A DNA stretch of 64,000 bases from Thermotoga sp. Ku-13t. GTDB taxonomy: Bacteria > Thermotogota > Thermotogae > Thermotogales > DSM-5069. The position numbers and the translations under genes were made by a program. The notes beneath the pieces were generated by a model that was given only the letters and a program-made list of their open reading frames with translations, had not been told where the DNA came from and made no database searches. The DNA is taken from positions 62,001 to 126,000 of the forward strand of contig NZ_LNFY01000001.1 of NCBI RefSeq assembly GCF_011057685.1. Direction: 5' to 3'. Positions 47,864 through 55,950 of the stretch are shown piece after piece. How positions within the stretch are numbered: position 1 is the stretch's first letter; every line of letters starts with the position of its first letter.

Positions 47864-48560
47864 CGATGTACCAGAGAAGTTTGGCAACGTCTCTGGGTAC
47901 GTTCTTCTTCTGGCGCGGTGATTGAAGGTATCTGTACAGCCATTCGAGTTTGAGATCCTGAAAGATCTTCGGGGCTCTCTTTTTGTAACCCGAGATCACG
48001 TCGAACGAACCACCCACGCCCATCGCAAAAATCGCGGGGACTTTTTGAAAGTGCCTGTGTATCCATATTTCCTGTTTCGGAACACCCATGCCGACGAACA
48101 GCAAATCAGCTCTGGAGGATGAAATGAGTTCTATCGGGCCGTCTCCGTTGAAATAACCGTGGTGGTAACCGGCGATTATGTTGCCGTAAGTTTTTTCCAG
48201 ATTATTCGCCGCTTTTTCGATAACTTCCGGTTTGCTTCCCAACAGAAAAACCTTCAGTTTCTCTTTCGCTGCGACCTCGCAGAGACGAAGCATCATGTCT
48301 ATTCCCGTGACACGTTCGGACATTTTTTTGTGGAACCTTTTTATCGCGAGGATCACGCCGAACCCATCAGGAAGGATGAGGTCAGCGCTGCGAACAACCT
48401 TTCTGTACTCCGGATTCTCTATCGTTGTGACGACGATCGTGGCGTTCGCAGTGACAACGAAAGTTTTCTTCTTCCGGAGGATCCTGTCTCTGATCTCCGA
48501 GAACATTTCGTCAAAGGTTCCTACGCTCACTGACAGGCCAAAGATTTCTAGCTTTTCCAA
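47841..48560 (-). CDS. WecG/TagA/CpsF family glycosyltransferase
   Basis: This 239-residue enzyme transfers a sugar (N-acetylmannosamine or a related uronate) from UDP to a lipid-linked acceptor in surface polysaccharide synthesis. TTG 48560 is chosen because GGAGGT is 7 bases upstream. Family motifs are VVTANATIVV (about 35-44), ILPDGFGVILA (about 62-72), LFVGMGVPKQEIWIHRH (about 154-170) and AMGVGGSFDVISGYKKRAP (about 178-196). No other polysaccharide gene is nearby. Confidence 0.9.
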   Translation of the reverse strand: MEKLEIFGLSVSVGTFDEMFSEIRDRILRKKKTFVVTANATIVVTTIENPEYRKVVRSADLILPDGFGVILAIKRFHKKMSERVTGIDMMLRLCEVAAKEKLKVFLLGSKPEVIEKAANNLEKTYGNIIAGYHHGYFNGDGPIELISSSRADLLFVGMGVPKQEIWIHRHFQKVPAIFAMGVGGSFDVISGYKKRAPKIFQDLKLEWLYRYLQSPRQKKNVPRDVAKLLWYIVKPPREI

Positions 48561-48583
48561 AGGGAAACCTCCAAACAAAATTT

Positions 48584-48604
48584 AAGGCCGGTGTGCCCGG
48601 CCTT
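48584..48604 (-). terminator. Terminator after tRNA-Leu
   Basis: An 8-bp stem AAGGCCGG / CCGGCCTT with loop TGTGC is followed on the minus strand by AAATTTTGTTT. It directly follows the tRNA CCA end. Confidence 0.75.
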
Positions 48605-48605
48605 C

Positions 48606-48694
48606 TGGTGCCGAGGGCGGGACTTGAACCCGCACGGGTGGAAACCCACATGATCCTGAGTCATGCGCGTCTGCCATTTCCGCCACCTCGGCAC
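48606..48694 (-). tRNA. tRNA-Leu (anticodon CAG)
   Basis: The tRNA is read on the minus strand. The acceptor stem GTGCCGAG pairs with CTCGGCAC and the CCA is encoded (48608-48606). The anticodon arm is CATGA-CTCAGGA-TCATG with anticodon CAG. The long variable arm (TGGGTTTCCACCC) is typical of class II tRNA-Leu, and the T arm contains GGTTCAAGTCC. The total is 89 bases with CCA. Confidence 0.96.
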
Positions 48695-48707
48695 GTTACC
48701 GTAAATA

Positions 48708-48736
48708 ATATTACCACATACCGTCAGGAAGTTCAA
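48708..48736 (-). promoter_or_regulatory. Promoter of tRNA-Leu
   Basis: TTGAAC (48736-48731) is followed after exactly 17 bases by TAATAT (48713-48708), 13 bases before the mature 5' end. It is a near-consensus sigma-A type promoter. Confidence 0.8.
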
Positions 48737-48792
48737 GAGTTTCCAGTCGGCCATGGATACAGAACTGGTACAGAAATGAAATGATCGCGTCA

Positions 48793-48828
48793 TTGATATG
48801 GTGTTCTATATTACTATGACACTATGAT
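48793..48828 (+). promoter_or_regulatory. Promoter/operator region of the YtrA-type operon
   Basis: TTGATA (48793-48798) could be a -35, with TATGAC (48815-48820) as -10. An imperfect inverted repeat ATGGTGT-N14-ACACTAT overlaps it, as expected for autoregulation by the GntR-type regulator of the operon. GGAGGTGG lies just before ATG 48843. Confidence 0.5.
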
Positions 48829-48842
48829 ATGGAGGTGGCAGG

Positions 48843-49772
48843 ATGTCTCTCATCCTTCAATCCAGGCTCGTAAGAGTGGCTCTGATACTGGCAGCACTTG
48901 GGGTTCTCGGCTGGTTGATGCCTTTCGCCCCACTCAAATTCATGGTTGCGCTCGCATCGGTCGCGATCCTTGCACTCTCTGTGAAAACGTACACCAGACG
49001 TGTAGCAGGACTCATCGTACTTTCGATCGTCATATTCCTTGTGCCCATGACGGTGAACATTTATTCGAGGGTCATTCTCGATGCACTCGAAAACCTGAAC
49101 ATCTGGCCGTACGTGTCGATCGGCGCAGAACGTGAACCGAACATGACATTAATGCTGCAATCTAACGTATCAATCACGATCGATGGGAATGTGGAAGTAA
49201 CACTGGTTGAGGGAAGATCTGTCGAGCTTCCAGATGAGTTAAAGGTAAGAACCATAGGAGATCGGCTGGAAGTTTCTGGTGGTGAAAGATCTCGAAAGTA
49301 TGTCCTGAGGATTGGTACAGATGGCCTCGAAACGCTCTTCATCGCAGCTTCCTCAATCTGGCTGAAAGGTGAAGGGTCCATGGATGAACTTCAGATCGAA
49401 GCTACAGCGATAGACGTAAGAGCAAATGTACGAAGTAAAAAACTGTTCATCAGCGGAACAGGTATCAATGTGGACTCGATCCTTTCCGGTGAGAGTTTGC
49501 GCATCGACGGAACGGGGTTGAACCTGAAAGGGAGTCTCTCGTTCGACCAGATAAAGATCGATGGAACAGGCATATCGATGAAACTGAAATTGAATGATTG
49601 TGGTCAGGTATTCATCGATGGCACAGGCATCAACGGTGAAGTGAAGGTAGCTGGTACGAGAGACACCAGACTGGTGCTGAGCGGAACGGGTGGTACTGTG
49701 AAAGTGCGGAACATGATAGGAGACAGATTGAGCGTGCAAAGTTCGAACGTTAAGGTAACGAGTGAGTGGTGA
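48843..49772 (+). CDS. Membrane protein with repeated beta-strand domain, first gene of a GntR-ABC operon
   Basis: This 309-residue protein has three hydrophobic segments at about residues 12-75. The remaining ~230 residues (about 90-309) show many short beta strands with a repeated turn: ISGTGINVD, IDGTGLNLK, IDGTGISMK, IDGTGINGE and LSGTGGTVK, spaced about 15-19 residues apart. This is the pattern of a right-handed beta-solenoid like that of DUF2807/DUF4097-type 'putative auto-transporter adhesin' proteins. The repeat domain is probably outside or on the membrane surface. A role in envelope-stress sensing together with the ABC system is a guess. Confidence 0.7.
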   Translation: MSLILQSRLVRVALILAALGVLGWLMPFAPLKFMVALASVAILALSVKTYTRRVAGLIVLSIVIFLVPMTVNIYSRVILDALENLNIWPYVSIGAEREPNMTLMLQSNVSITIDGNVEVTLVEGRSVELPDELKVRTIGDRLEVSGGERSRKYVLRIGTDGLETLFIAASSIWLKGEGSMDELQIEATAIDVRANVRSKKLFISGTGINVDSILSGESLRIDGTGLNLKGSLSFDQIKIDGTGISMKLKLNDCGQVFIDGTGINGEVKVAGTRDTRLVLSGTGGTVKVRNMIGDRLSVQSSNVKVTSEW

Positions 49773-49774
49773 GC

Positions 49775-50137
49775 ATGCTGAGGAAGGTCGACAAGCACAG
49801 CGGTATTCCGGCTTATCTTCAGATAGTCAATCAGATAAAGGCCGAGATCCTGCTTGGCAATCTGAAGGCTGGTCAGCAGCTTCCAACGGTTCGTGAGCTC
49901 GAAACGATCTTCGACGTCAACATAAATACTGTCCTCAAAGCTTTTGACAGGTTGAAAATGGAAGGCTACCTGGTGGCTGAACAGGGAGTTGGATATTTCG
50001 TGGCGAAGGAGCTGAACGTCGATGCTGAGATCGTCTCAGCGATCAGGGAACTGGTTTCCAGAATGAAATCCAGACAGTTCGACCTGTACACAACCTTGGT
50101 CCTAATCGAGGAGGTGTGGAAAAATGAGAGAATTTGA
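49775..50137 (+). CDS. GntR family transcriptional regulator, YtrA subfamily
   Basis: This 120-residue repressor has a winged helix at about 10-75 (PAYLQIVNQIKAEILLGNL, QLPTVRELETIFDVNINTVLKAF, VAEQGVGYFVA). A short C-terminal tail of about 40 residues follows. This short layout is that of YtrA proteins, which control linked ABC-transporter operons. ATG 49775 is chosen; GTG codons at 49766 and 49769 overlap the preceding stop. It likely binds the dyad before 48843. Confidence 0.9.
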   Translation: MLRKVDKHSGIPAYLQIVNQIKAEILLGNLKAGQQLPTVRELETIFDVNINTVLKAFDRLKMEGYLVAEQGVGYFVAKELNVDAEIVSAIRELVSRMKSRQFDLYTTLVLIEEVWKNERI

Positions 50138-50696
50138 TGTCTATGTGAAGAAACAGCTTCTCGAGAAATTTCCCAGCATGGTGTTCTTCTTCGTTGTCAC
50201 GATGATACCGAACTACGGTGCGAAAGTCTTCGGTAGTTTCTTTTTGATACTCTTTTCACTGGCGAGCGACGTGAGACAGAAACGACTGGACCTTCTGCTC
50301 TATCTTCCACTCACACGCAGACAGATATTCTGGTTTGAATACCTGTTTCTTTCTCTTCTAATCTCTGTTTCGTTCTTCGTCGGACTTCCCTTCGCGGAAA
50401 GAAATGTTACAGTCTTCGTGATACTGTTGAAGTCTCTGATCTTCCTGTGGGCTTATCTGAGCATCGTTCTGTCGGCCGTAAGCGCTGGATTTGATCCTTT
50501 CGCTGCGGCGTTTCTGTTTTTACTCTTTGATCTTGTCATGGGCTCGATCGGTTCAACGAAATTGTCTGTCAGTTTCAACCCGTACAGGCTCGTCAGTCCC
50601 CTGAGGCAGGAAAGCATTCTGGCATCTTTCATCTTCGCTGTCGGCCTGACCTACGTTTCTTACAGACTCTTCACGACGAGGGGTGGAGAAAAATGA
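50124..50696 (+). CDS. ABC-2-type membrane protein
   Basis: This 190-residue membrane protein has five or six hydrophobic segments. It carries the typical LSLASDVRQKRLDLLLYLPLTRRQIF cue in two parts (SLASDVRQKRLDLL, YLPLTRRQIF), seen in ABC-2 permeases around the first cytoplasmic loop. It starts at ATG 50124 inside the end of the regulator gene and overlaps the ATPase gene by 4 bases. It is the membrane half of the exporter or drug/stress-response ABC unit. Confidence 0.75.
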   Translation: MREFDVYVKKQLLEKFPSMVFFFVVTMIPNYGAKVFGSFFLILFSLASDVRQKRLDLLLYLPLTRRQIFWFEYLFLSLLISVSFFVGLPFAERNVTVFVILLKSLIFLWAYLSIVLSAVSAGFDPFAAAFLFLLFDLVMGSIGSTKLSVSFNPYRLVSPLRQESILASFIFAVGLTYVSYRLFTTRGGEK

Positions 50697-51517
50697 TCCG
50701 CGTGGAACATCTGCGAAAGAACTTTTCTGGCAAGCAGGTTCTGAGCGATGTGTCTTTTTCTGTGGAACCGAATAGTATCCTCGCACTCGTTGGTCCGAAC
50801 GGGGCAGGAAAGACCACGACGGTCCGTTGCGTGACGGGCGTTTTGAAACCGGATGGGGGTTCAATAACTCTGTTCGATGCGAAGTTCGATCACGTTGATT
50901 CGCACATCGTCAAGCAAAGGATCGCGGTGGTTCCAGAAGAGAGAACCGTTTTCAAAAATTTCACCGGCTCAGACTACGCACAGCTGTGGTCGATCCTCTA
51001 TCCTGGCTGGGATGAATCGACCTTTTCAAACTTCGTTGCCCGTTACGAATTCGATCTCTCCCAGAAGGTCGAATCTTATTCCATAGGCATGAAAACGCTG
51101 TTTCTGGTTGGTCTGTGCATCTGCAGTCAGGCGGACTTGCTCATACTCGATGAGCCGACCCAGCATCTCGATCCCACTGCTAGACTGGAGGTCATGTCTC
51201 TGTTGAAAGGATACGTGGACGATAGAAGATCAGCCATAGTGTGCTCACACGAAATCTTCGAACTCGAAGAGTACGCAACGCACCTGGCGATCATGAAAGA
51301 GGGGAGGATCATCTACGCAGATTCCATCGACGCAGCCAAGGAGAAACACAGATTGATCGAAAGGGGAGAAACCTTTGAAAAAGGTGAGATCATAGGTTTG
51401 GTGGGGCAGGCAGTGCTCGTCAGAACAGATGCCGACATCGGTAGGTTTCCAAAGCTCAGTGAGATCGTGGTCGGGTATCTGGCAGGCAAATCCGAACGCA
51501 AACTCGCGCTGAAATGA
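50693..51517 (+). CDS. ABC transporter ATPase of the YtrA-type operon
   Basis: This ATPase has 274 residues. Walker A is at about 38-45 (GPNGAGKT). The signature is poor (VESYSIGMKTLFLVGLCI). Walker B with Glu is in LLILDEPTQHLDP (about 145-157), and the switch His is in VCSHEIFELEEY. The C-terminal 70 residues after about 205 are an extra small domain, as in YtrB/CcmA-like ATPases. The weak LSGGQ (YSIGM) is common in ABC-2 ATPases of this kind. Confidence 0.88.
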   Translation: MIRVEHLRKNFSGKQVLSDVSFSVEPNSILALVGPNGAGKTTTVRCVTGVLKPDGGSITLFDAKFDHVDSHIVKQRIAVVPEERTVFKNFTGSDYAQLWSILYPGWDESTFSNFVARYEFDLSQKVESYSIGMKTLFLVGLCICSQADLLILDEPTQHLDPTARLEVMSLLKGYVDDRRSAIVCSHEIFELEEYATHLAIMKEGRIIYADSIDAAKEKHRLIERGETFEKGEIIGLVGQAVLVRTDADIGRFPKLSEIVVGYLAGKSERKLALK

Positions 51518-51519
51518 AA

Positions 51520-51537
51520 GCGGGCCTTGCGGCCCGC
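51520..51537 (-). terminator. Hairpin between the ABC ATPase and the purine permease (convergent genes)
   Basis: A perfect 7-bp stem GCGGGCC / GGCCCGC with loop TTGC is present. On the minus strand it is followed by TTTCATTTC, and on the plus strand by CTCGTTCATT. It may serve both convergent transcripts, better on the minus strand. Confidence 0.65.
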
Positions 51538-51542
51538 CTCGT

Positions 51543-52877
51543 TCATTCCCTCAGCAGGATCAGATACAGCACGAAGAGCACCGCGAGGATCCAGGTGAAC
51601 CAGTGTACCTGTTTCGCTTTTCCCGAGAGCAACTTGACGATCGGATATGTCACTATTCCCAGCGCTATACCGTTCGCGATCGAGTACGTCAATGGCATCA
51701 TGAGCAACGTTATGAAAGCAGGAATCGCCTCGGTGATATCGTCCCAGTCAACTTTTTTCAAACTCTTCATCATCAGCACACCCACGAATATCAACGCAGG
51801 AGCAGTTGCCGCAGCAGGCACCGTCATTGCTAGAGGTGAGAAAAACAGCATCAGCAGCATCAAAACAGCGACCGTGACCGCCGTCAAACCCGTCCTGCCA
51901 CCCTCTGCTATACCTGCGCTGCTCTCAATGTAGGTTGTGACTGTAGAGGTTCCGAAAACGGATCCAACAGATGTTCCAACTGCATCGGCCAAATAGGCCC
52001 TCGAAGCTCTGGGGAACTCTCCGTTCTTTGTGAACCCGGTTGACTCTGCGAGCCCTGTCAGAGTTCCCACTGTATCGAAAAAGTCCACAAAGAAGAAGGT
52101 GAAGACCACCATCCAGAACGTCGCGCTGCCGAGCGCCTGCAGGTTGAAGTCCATTTTCATGAACGTCGGTGCTACGCTCGGAATCTTTCCCACGATGCCC
52201 TGATATTTAGTCACGCTGAACATTGGTAATGCCCCTATCACGGTGCTGGCAAGAATGCCTATCATGATGGCACCGGGTATCTTCATTGCGAACAGCGCAG
52301 CGATAATGAAGAAGCCTATTATCGCCACCAGAACGTTCGGATCACTCAAATGACCAAGACTGACGAACGTTGCAGGATCGCTCACCACGATGCCCGCACT
52401 CTTCAAACCGATGAACGCGATGAACAGACCTATACCCGCCCCAGTTGCAAGTTTGACCGATGCAGGTATCGCTCTCACGACGAAGCTCCTGGCACCGGTC
52501 ACGGTCAGGATTATGAAGATGATTCCTTCTACGAACACCGCAGCGAGTGCCACTCTCCAGTCGATGCCCATTTTGAGACAGACTGTGAAGGCAAAATACG
52601 CGTTCAGACCCATTCCCGGAGCGAGCGCGAACGGATAGTTGGCGTACAGACCCATGATCATCGTTGCTATGAAGCTTCCCATGATGGTGGCAACCATGAA
52701 AGCACCGAAGAACTGAGCGTAAAGACTGCTGTCAGCGCTTGCCCCGGGGATCACGTTGATGAGGATCGAGGGGTTCACGAACACGATGTATGCCATGGTC
52801 AGGAAGGTGGTGATACCAGCGATGATCTCACGGCGAACAGTTGTACCATGCTCTTTCAAACGAAAGAGCTTCTCCAT
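51543..52877 (-). CDS. NCS2-family purine permease (AzgA type)
   Basis: This membrane transporter of 444 residues takes up adenine, guanine or hypoxanthine. ATG 52877 is chosen behind GGGAGGGAGAGC. The AzgA-type signature is visible: EIIAGITTFLTMAYIVFVNPSIL in parts (about 18-40), MGLYANYPFALAPGMGLNAYFAFTVC (about 77-102), and DFFDTVGTLTGLAESTGF (about 264-281). Fourteen hydrophobic segments are expected. Together with PNP this gives a purine salvage route. Confidence 0.93.
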   Translation of the reverse strand: MEKLFRLKEHGTTVRREIIAGITTFLTMAYIVFVNPSILINVIPGASADSSLYAQFFGAFMVATIMGSFIATMIMGLYANYPFALAPGMGLNAYFAFTVCLKMGIDWRVALAAVFVEGIIFIILTVTGARSFVVRAIPASVKLATGAGIGLFIAFIGLKSAGIVVSDPATFVSLGHLSDPNVLVAIIGFFIIAALFAMKIPGAIMIGILASTVIGALPMFSVTKYQGIVGKIPSVAPTFMKMDFNLQALGSATFWMVVFTFFFVDFFDTVGTLTGLAESTGFTKNGEFPRASRAYLADAVGTSVGSVFGTSTVTTYIESSAGIAEGGRTGLTAVTVAVLMLLMLFFSPLAMTVPAAATAPALIFVGVLMMKSLKKVDWDDITEAIPAFITLLMMPLTYSIANGIALGIVTYPIVKLLSGKAKQVHWFTWILAVLFVLYLILLRE

Positions 52878-53524
52878 GCGCTCTCCCTCCCACAGGTGGA
52901 AGTGAAAAACAAAAGACAAGACAATCATAACCGCCGTAGCTTAAAAGTTCTTGACACGGAAGTTGAAAGAGAAAAACGGCTGGCAGGATCAGAAAAAAGA
53001 AAAGGCCCCTTTTCCGGGGCCTCAAGTCCGTCAGATCGTATGGAACCGATCTGGGTCGTATCTTTTCCTTTGAAGTGTTCATCGTGGCTCGATATCTCAC
53101 AAGAGAGAAATTTCATCCGACGCGTTGGTGAAATTTCCTGTGGTGGTTCGCTGTTGAAAGTCTCACACATCGATTTCTCTTCTTTTCTACATCGTATTTT
53201 TAAATTCGCAGGCTTATCATTGTCTTTATCCATCTTCAGTATCGATTCGATCGCCCAAACCAACCGGTTCGGTCAACTTAGACCGAGGGCCAGTTACGAG
53301 CCTAACTCGCCAGGCAGATACTTTTCTTCAGGAGATCTCCCATACTATATATACGGAACTTGGATATTTCCCTTTGGAAACAGAACTGTGAATTTTCATA
53401 AGCTCGAACGAAATCAGGCAGCTGAATGCGGGAATGGGATCTGATCAGTTTAAAGCACACCGTGAAAGCCTCAAATACCTAAGGAAAGATCGTTACTTTC
53501 ATAATCCCATCTTCCAGGAGAAAC
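52878..53524. other. 650-base non-coding region upstream of the purine permease
   Basis: No convincing gene is seen. On the minus strand the region contains a strong terminator (52992-53022) ending about 115 bases before the permease start. It also has an inverted repeat GAAATTTCA-N13-TGAAATTTC at 53107-53137 and short hairpins near 53268-53284 (CGGTC/GACCG) and 53297-53309 (CGAG/CTCG). This is consistent with a leader RNA or small RNA that terminates there. No purine-riboswitch core motif was found. Confidence 0.4.
52992..53022 (-). terminator. Intrinsic terminator upstream of the purine permease gene
   Basis: Read on the minus strand, AGGCCCC-GGAAAA-GGGGCCT is followed by TTTCTTTTTT. It is a textbook terminator, but no protein gene precedes it on that strand. 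Confidence 0.85.
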
Positions 53525-53553
53525 TTGACACCACCTGCTCAGTGTGCTAATAT
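53525..53553 (+). promoter_or_regulatory. Promoter of tRNA-fMet
   Basis: TTGACA (53525-53530) is followed by a 17-base spacer and TAATAT (53548-53553), with a TGn extension (TGC before the -10). It is near consensus and 12 bases upstream of the mature tRNA. Confidence 0.85.
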
Positions 53554-53565
53554 GATTAACGGCGT

Positions 53566-53642
<77 letters not shown>

Positions 53643-53651
53643 GCTTTATCC

Positions 53652-53682
53652 AAGCCGGGCTCTATGCCCGGCTTTTGTTTTT
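53652..53682 (+). terminator. Terminator after tRNA-fMet
   Basis: AAGCCGGGC / GCCCGGCTT (9-bp stem) with loop TCTAT is followed by TTTGTTTTT, 9 bases after the tRNA. Confidence 0.9.
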
Positions 53683-53792
53683 ACATACCCAGTCCAGTTT
53701 CTTTGGCCATGCTTCTCTTTTTTGCAGGTTTCCACCAAACTGTTCCTGAAGCATTACCTTCATGTTCAGGGCTTAATTGGGAGGTGATTTCT

Positions 53793-54154
53793 GTGCTATG
53801 GAAAACAGTAGAAGGCACAGACGGGAGAAAGTACGGATTTGTAGCGAAAGAAGGAACATATGAGGAGTTGACGCATCTTGGGACGAAGGTCAGAGTTATT
53901 ACGTTGAAGATGTTGTGGATGAACAAGAAGAAGGACAACTTCTGGAACTTATAGATTACGGCACGATCCAACTTTCTAGCGAAGGAGGCACCATGATTGT
54001 ACATCTGCACGTACTTAAAGACCACCCTGGAAACTACAACAACCTGAAAAAATACTTTCCAACCCTTGAATGGGATGATACGGATGCCGCCAGCCCAACC
54101 TTCTGGCCCGATCTGACTTTCGGCGGATTGTTAGAGTTTCAATATCAATATTAA
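53793..54154 (+). pseudogene. Small gene of unknown function broken by a frameshift
   Basis: A strong site GGGAGGTGA sits 5 bases before GTG 53793. This frame gives VLWKTVEGTDGRKYGFVAKEG and runs to a stop at 53954. The second half of a plausible protein lies in another frame: open from about 53864, through YYVEDVVDEQEEGQLLELIDYG, to 54154. Joining the two by a -1 shift at about 53870-53900 gives a protein of about 120 residues ending LTFGGLLEFQYQY. No family was recognised. It may be decay, programmed shifting or a sequence error. Confidence 0.55.
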
Positions 54155-54163
54155 GTAATACTC

Positions 54164-54187
54164 AGCCCGGCTCCTGCCGGGCTTTTT
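54164..54187 (+). terminator. Terminator after the frameshifted small gene
   Basis: AGCCCGGC / GCCGGGCT with loop TCCT is followed by a T5 tract, 9 bases after the stop. It supports the idea that the small gene was once a transcription unit. Confidence 0.85.
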
Positions 54188-54270
54188 ATCTTGCGTGAAT
54201 TTTTTGGAATCACAAAAGAGTGGTTTCAATGCACAGAAAGTCAATCAACTTTCCTCAATCTTCCCCTACT

Positions 54271-55101
54271 TCAAAAAGAAACGAGATCAAGAAGCCTTTC
54301 AAAAGGGAAGACACTCTGTTCAGTATCGATAGCGTGTATCTTTTGAAAGTGCCAAGTTGGTTGTATACTTACATTTTCTGTATTCTCGTCGATGAAGGAT
54401 ATTGTATCTACTTCTTGGTACATCTTTTCGCACTCTTTTTGACGTTTCTTTTGAGCCTCTCCAACGAGCAGCTCGTGGATGTTTTCAAACGTTTCTGTGA
54501 TGAAATTCGTCACACGACGCAAAATCTCGAACATCTCTGCGCACGGCCGTTCTGTCACTTTGCCGATGATGTTCAGATAAATCCCGACTATCACAGCGTT
54601 CGCCACAAACAGGGCAAAGAAAACCTTGTTCCACACAAAGACCGTCGCCAGAATGAACACGCTACGCGCCACCATCAGAACGTTCTGGAAAAATCCGTAA
54701 TCAAGCAGGAAAAATGCGTCGTTGAGTCGATGATTTATCAGAGTGGCATAGTAGGCAGAACCCTGTTGTTTTAGCTTTTGCCTGGGAAAGAAAAACGACT
54801 GGCTGAAAATGCGACTGGACAGATCTACCACAGCTCTGTACTTTGCTTTCAGGTAAATCTGGTCTCCAGCGTACGTAAAAACGAAAGACAGGGCATAGAG
54901 AAATCCAAGAAGATAGATCGTGTTCAGTCTCAGTTCTAGTCCGGCCAGCCCATCGATGACGTCTCTCACAAGAAGAGGGATAAAGAAATCGAACGCAACA
55001 GAAGATGTTGCAAGAAAATCATCTATCACTATGAACACCAGAAAGCGCCTTCGAATCAAGGAATAAAAACGAAAAATCTTTCGAAAGCTCCTGAAGTTCA
55101 T
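54271..55101 (-). pseudogene. Truncated ABC-exporter membrane domain
   Basis: This protein of 276 residues starts at ATG 55101 behind GGGAGGG. Residues 1-240 match the six-helix membrane domain of ABC exporters (MsbA/MDR type), with segments LLVRDVIDGLAG and SSRIFSQSFFFPRQKLKQQG. The ATPase domain that should follow is absent. The last 35 residues (SFIDENTENVSIQ and on) look unrelated, like a frameshifted tail. The product is therefore very likely non-functional. Confidence 0.7.
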
Positions 55102-55143
55102 CTTTTTCCCTCCCTGACTTTTGAATCTTCGCGAGTTTGATCA

Positions 55144-55950
55144 TCAAAAACCCTGAAGCCCTTTCTTTCTAGCCCTGTTTTGAAGTATTTTGAAAGAAAT
55201 CACTCCAAGACCCAGATACAGAAACGACAGAGCCAGCAGAACGATGGATTCTTTTTTCGGATCGAGCAGGGTGCTTGTGTTCATGAGAAGGTGTCGGGAA
55301 AGATCGAGCCCCCATGTGAATGGAAAAGCATATGCGAAATATTCCAGTCCTTTTGGAAGAACACTCACCGGAAAGAACATACCACTTATCAGTGGGGCAG
55401 CATTACCAAGCAAACTCACCAGCTCGTCCCCTTCCCTGAACCTCAGCGTGATGCCAAAGAACAGAAAGACAAAACCGAAAGAAGCGATTATGGAGAGAAC
55501 GACAACTCCCGCTGCGAGGGCAAGCTTTATCAGGTTGAAGGTCATCAGATTCATCAGTACCGCCAGAACGATTATCGGAACAGACTCCACGGTAACTTTC
55601 ACAAGGCCAGAAACCGACCACGAGAAGATGTATCCCAGGGCACTGATGGGCATGATGAACAGTTCTTCCAGCTGACCTATTCTCATGTAGTACCTCAAAG
55701 CAAAGACAGACCCCCATAGTACCTCAACGTAGTTCCAGTACGCTGCGCCCAGCAGGGGATATCCGATGATGTTCTTCGTGTTCGTCGCACCGTAGAAAAA
55801 CCGTACAAGACCAGACTCTGTGCCGAGGTAGTAGAGCAGAGCAACCGGCAAAATAGTCAAAAGAGGTGTGAGGAAAGCTCCATACCAGTCTATTCTGTAT
55901 CTTTTCGCGCTCAGAAAACTGGCTTTTGCGAGATACAGACTTCTCACCAT
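55144..55950 (-). CDS. ABC-2 type membrane protein (permease 2 of the 55-57 kb transporter)
   Basis: This 268-residue membrane protein has six hydrophobic segments and belongs to the ABC-2 family. ATG 55950 is preferred because GGAGAATGGGA lies about 10 bases upstream, while ATG 55959 is too close to it. Family cues are YYMRIGQLEELFIMPIS (about 84-100) and NAAPLISGMFFPVSVLPKGLEYFAYAFP in parts (about 183-211). The gene is intact and overlaps the other permease by 7 bases. The partner ATPase is frameshifted, so the transporter may be dead. Confidence 0.8.
   Translation of the reverse strand: MVRSLYLAKASFLSAKRYRIDWYGAFLTPLLTILPVALLYYLGTESGLVRFFYGATNTKNIIGYPLLGAAYWNYVEVLWGSVFALRYYMRIGQLEELFIMPISALGYIFSWSVSGLVKVTVESVPIIVLAVLMNLMTFNLIKLALAAGVVVLSIIASFGFVFLFFGITLRFREGDELVSLLGNAAPLISGMFFPVSVLPKGLEYFAYAFPFTWGLDLSRHLLMNTSTLLDPKKESIVLLALSFLYLGLGVISFKILQNRARKKGLQGF

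Noticed and set aside
52925-53263. Minus-strand small frames upstream of the purine permease
   Set aside because: They run through the terminator hairpin and lack good ribosome sites and protein-like composition.
52350-53444. Long plus-strand open frame opposite the purine permease
   Set aside because: Its translation is rich in Arg/His/Cys/Asp without pattern, and it mostly mirrors the permease gene. It is a shadow frame.
52878-53524. Purine riboswitch before the purine permease
   Set aside because: The conserved core segments of the purine aptamer (TATAA-type and GTTTCTAC-type loops) were not found on the minus strand.
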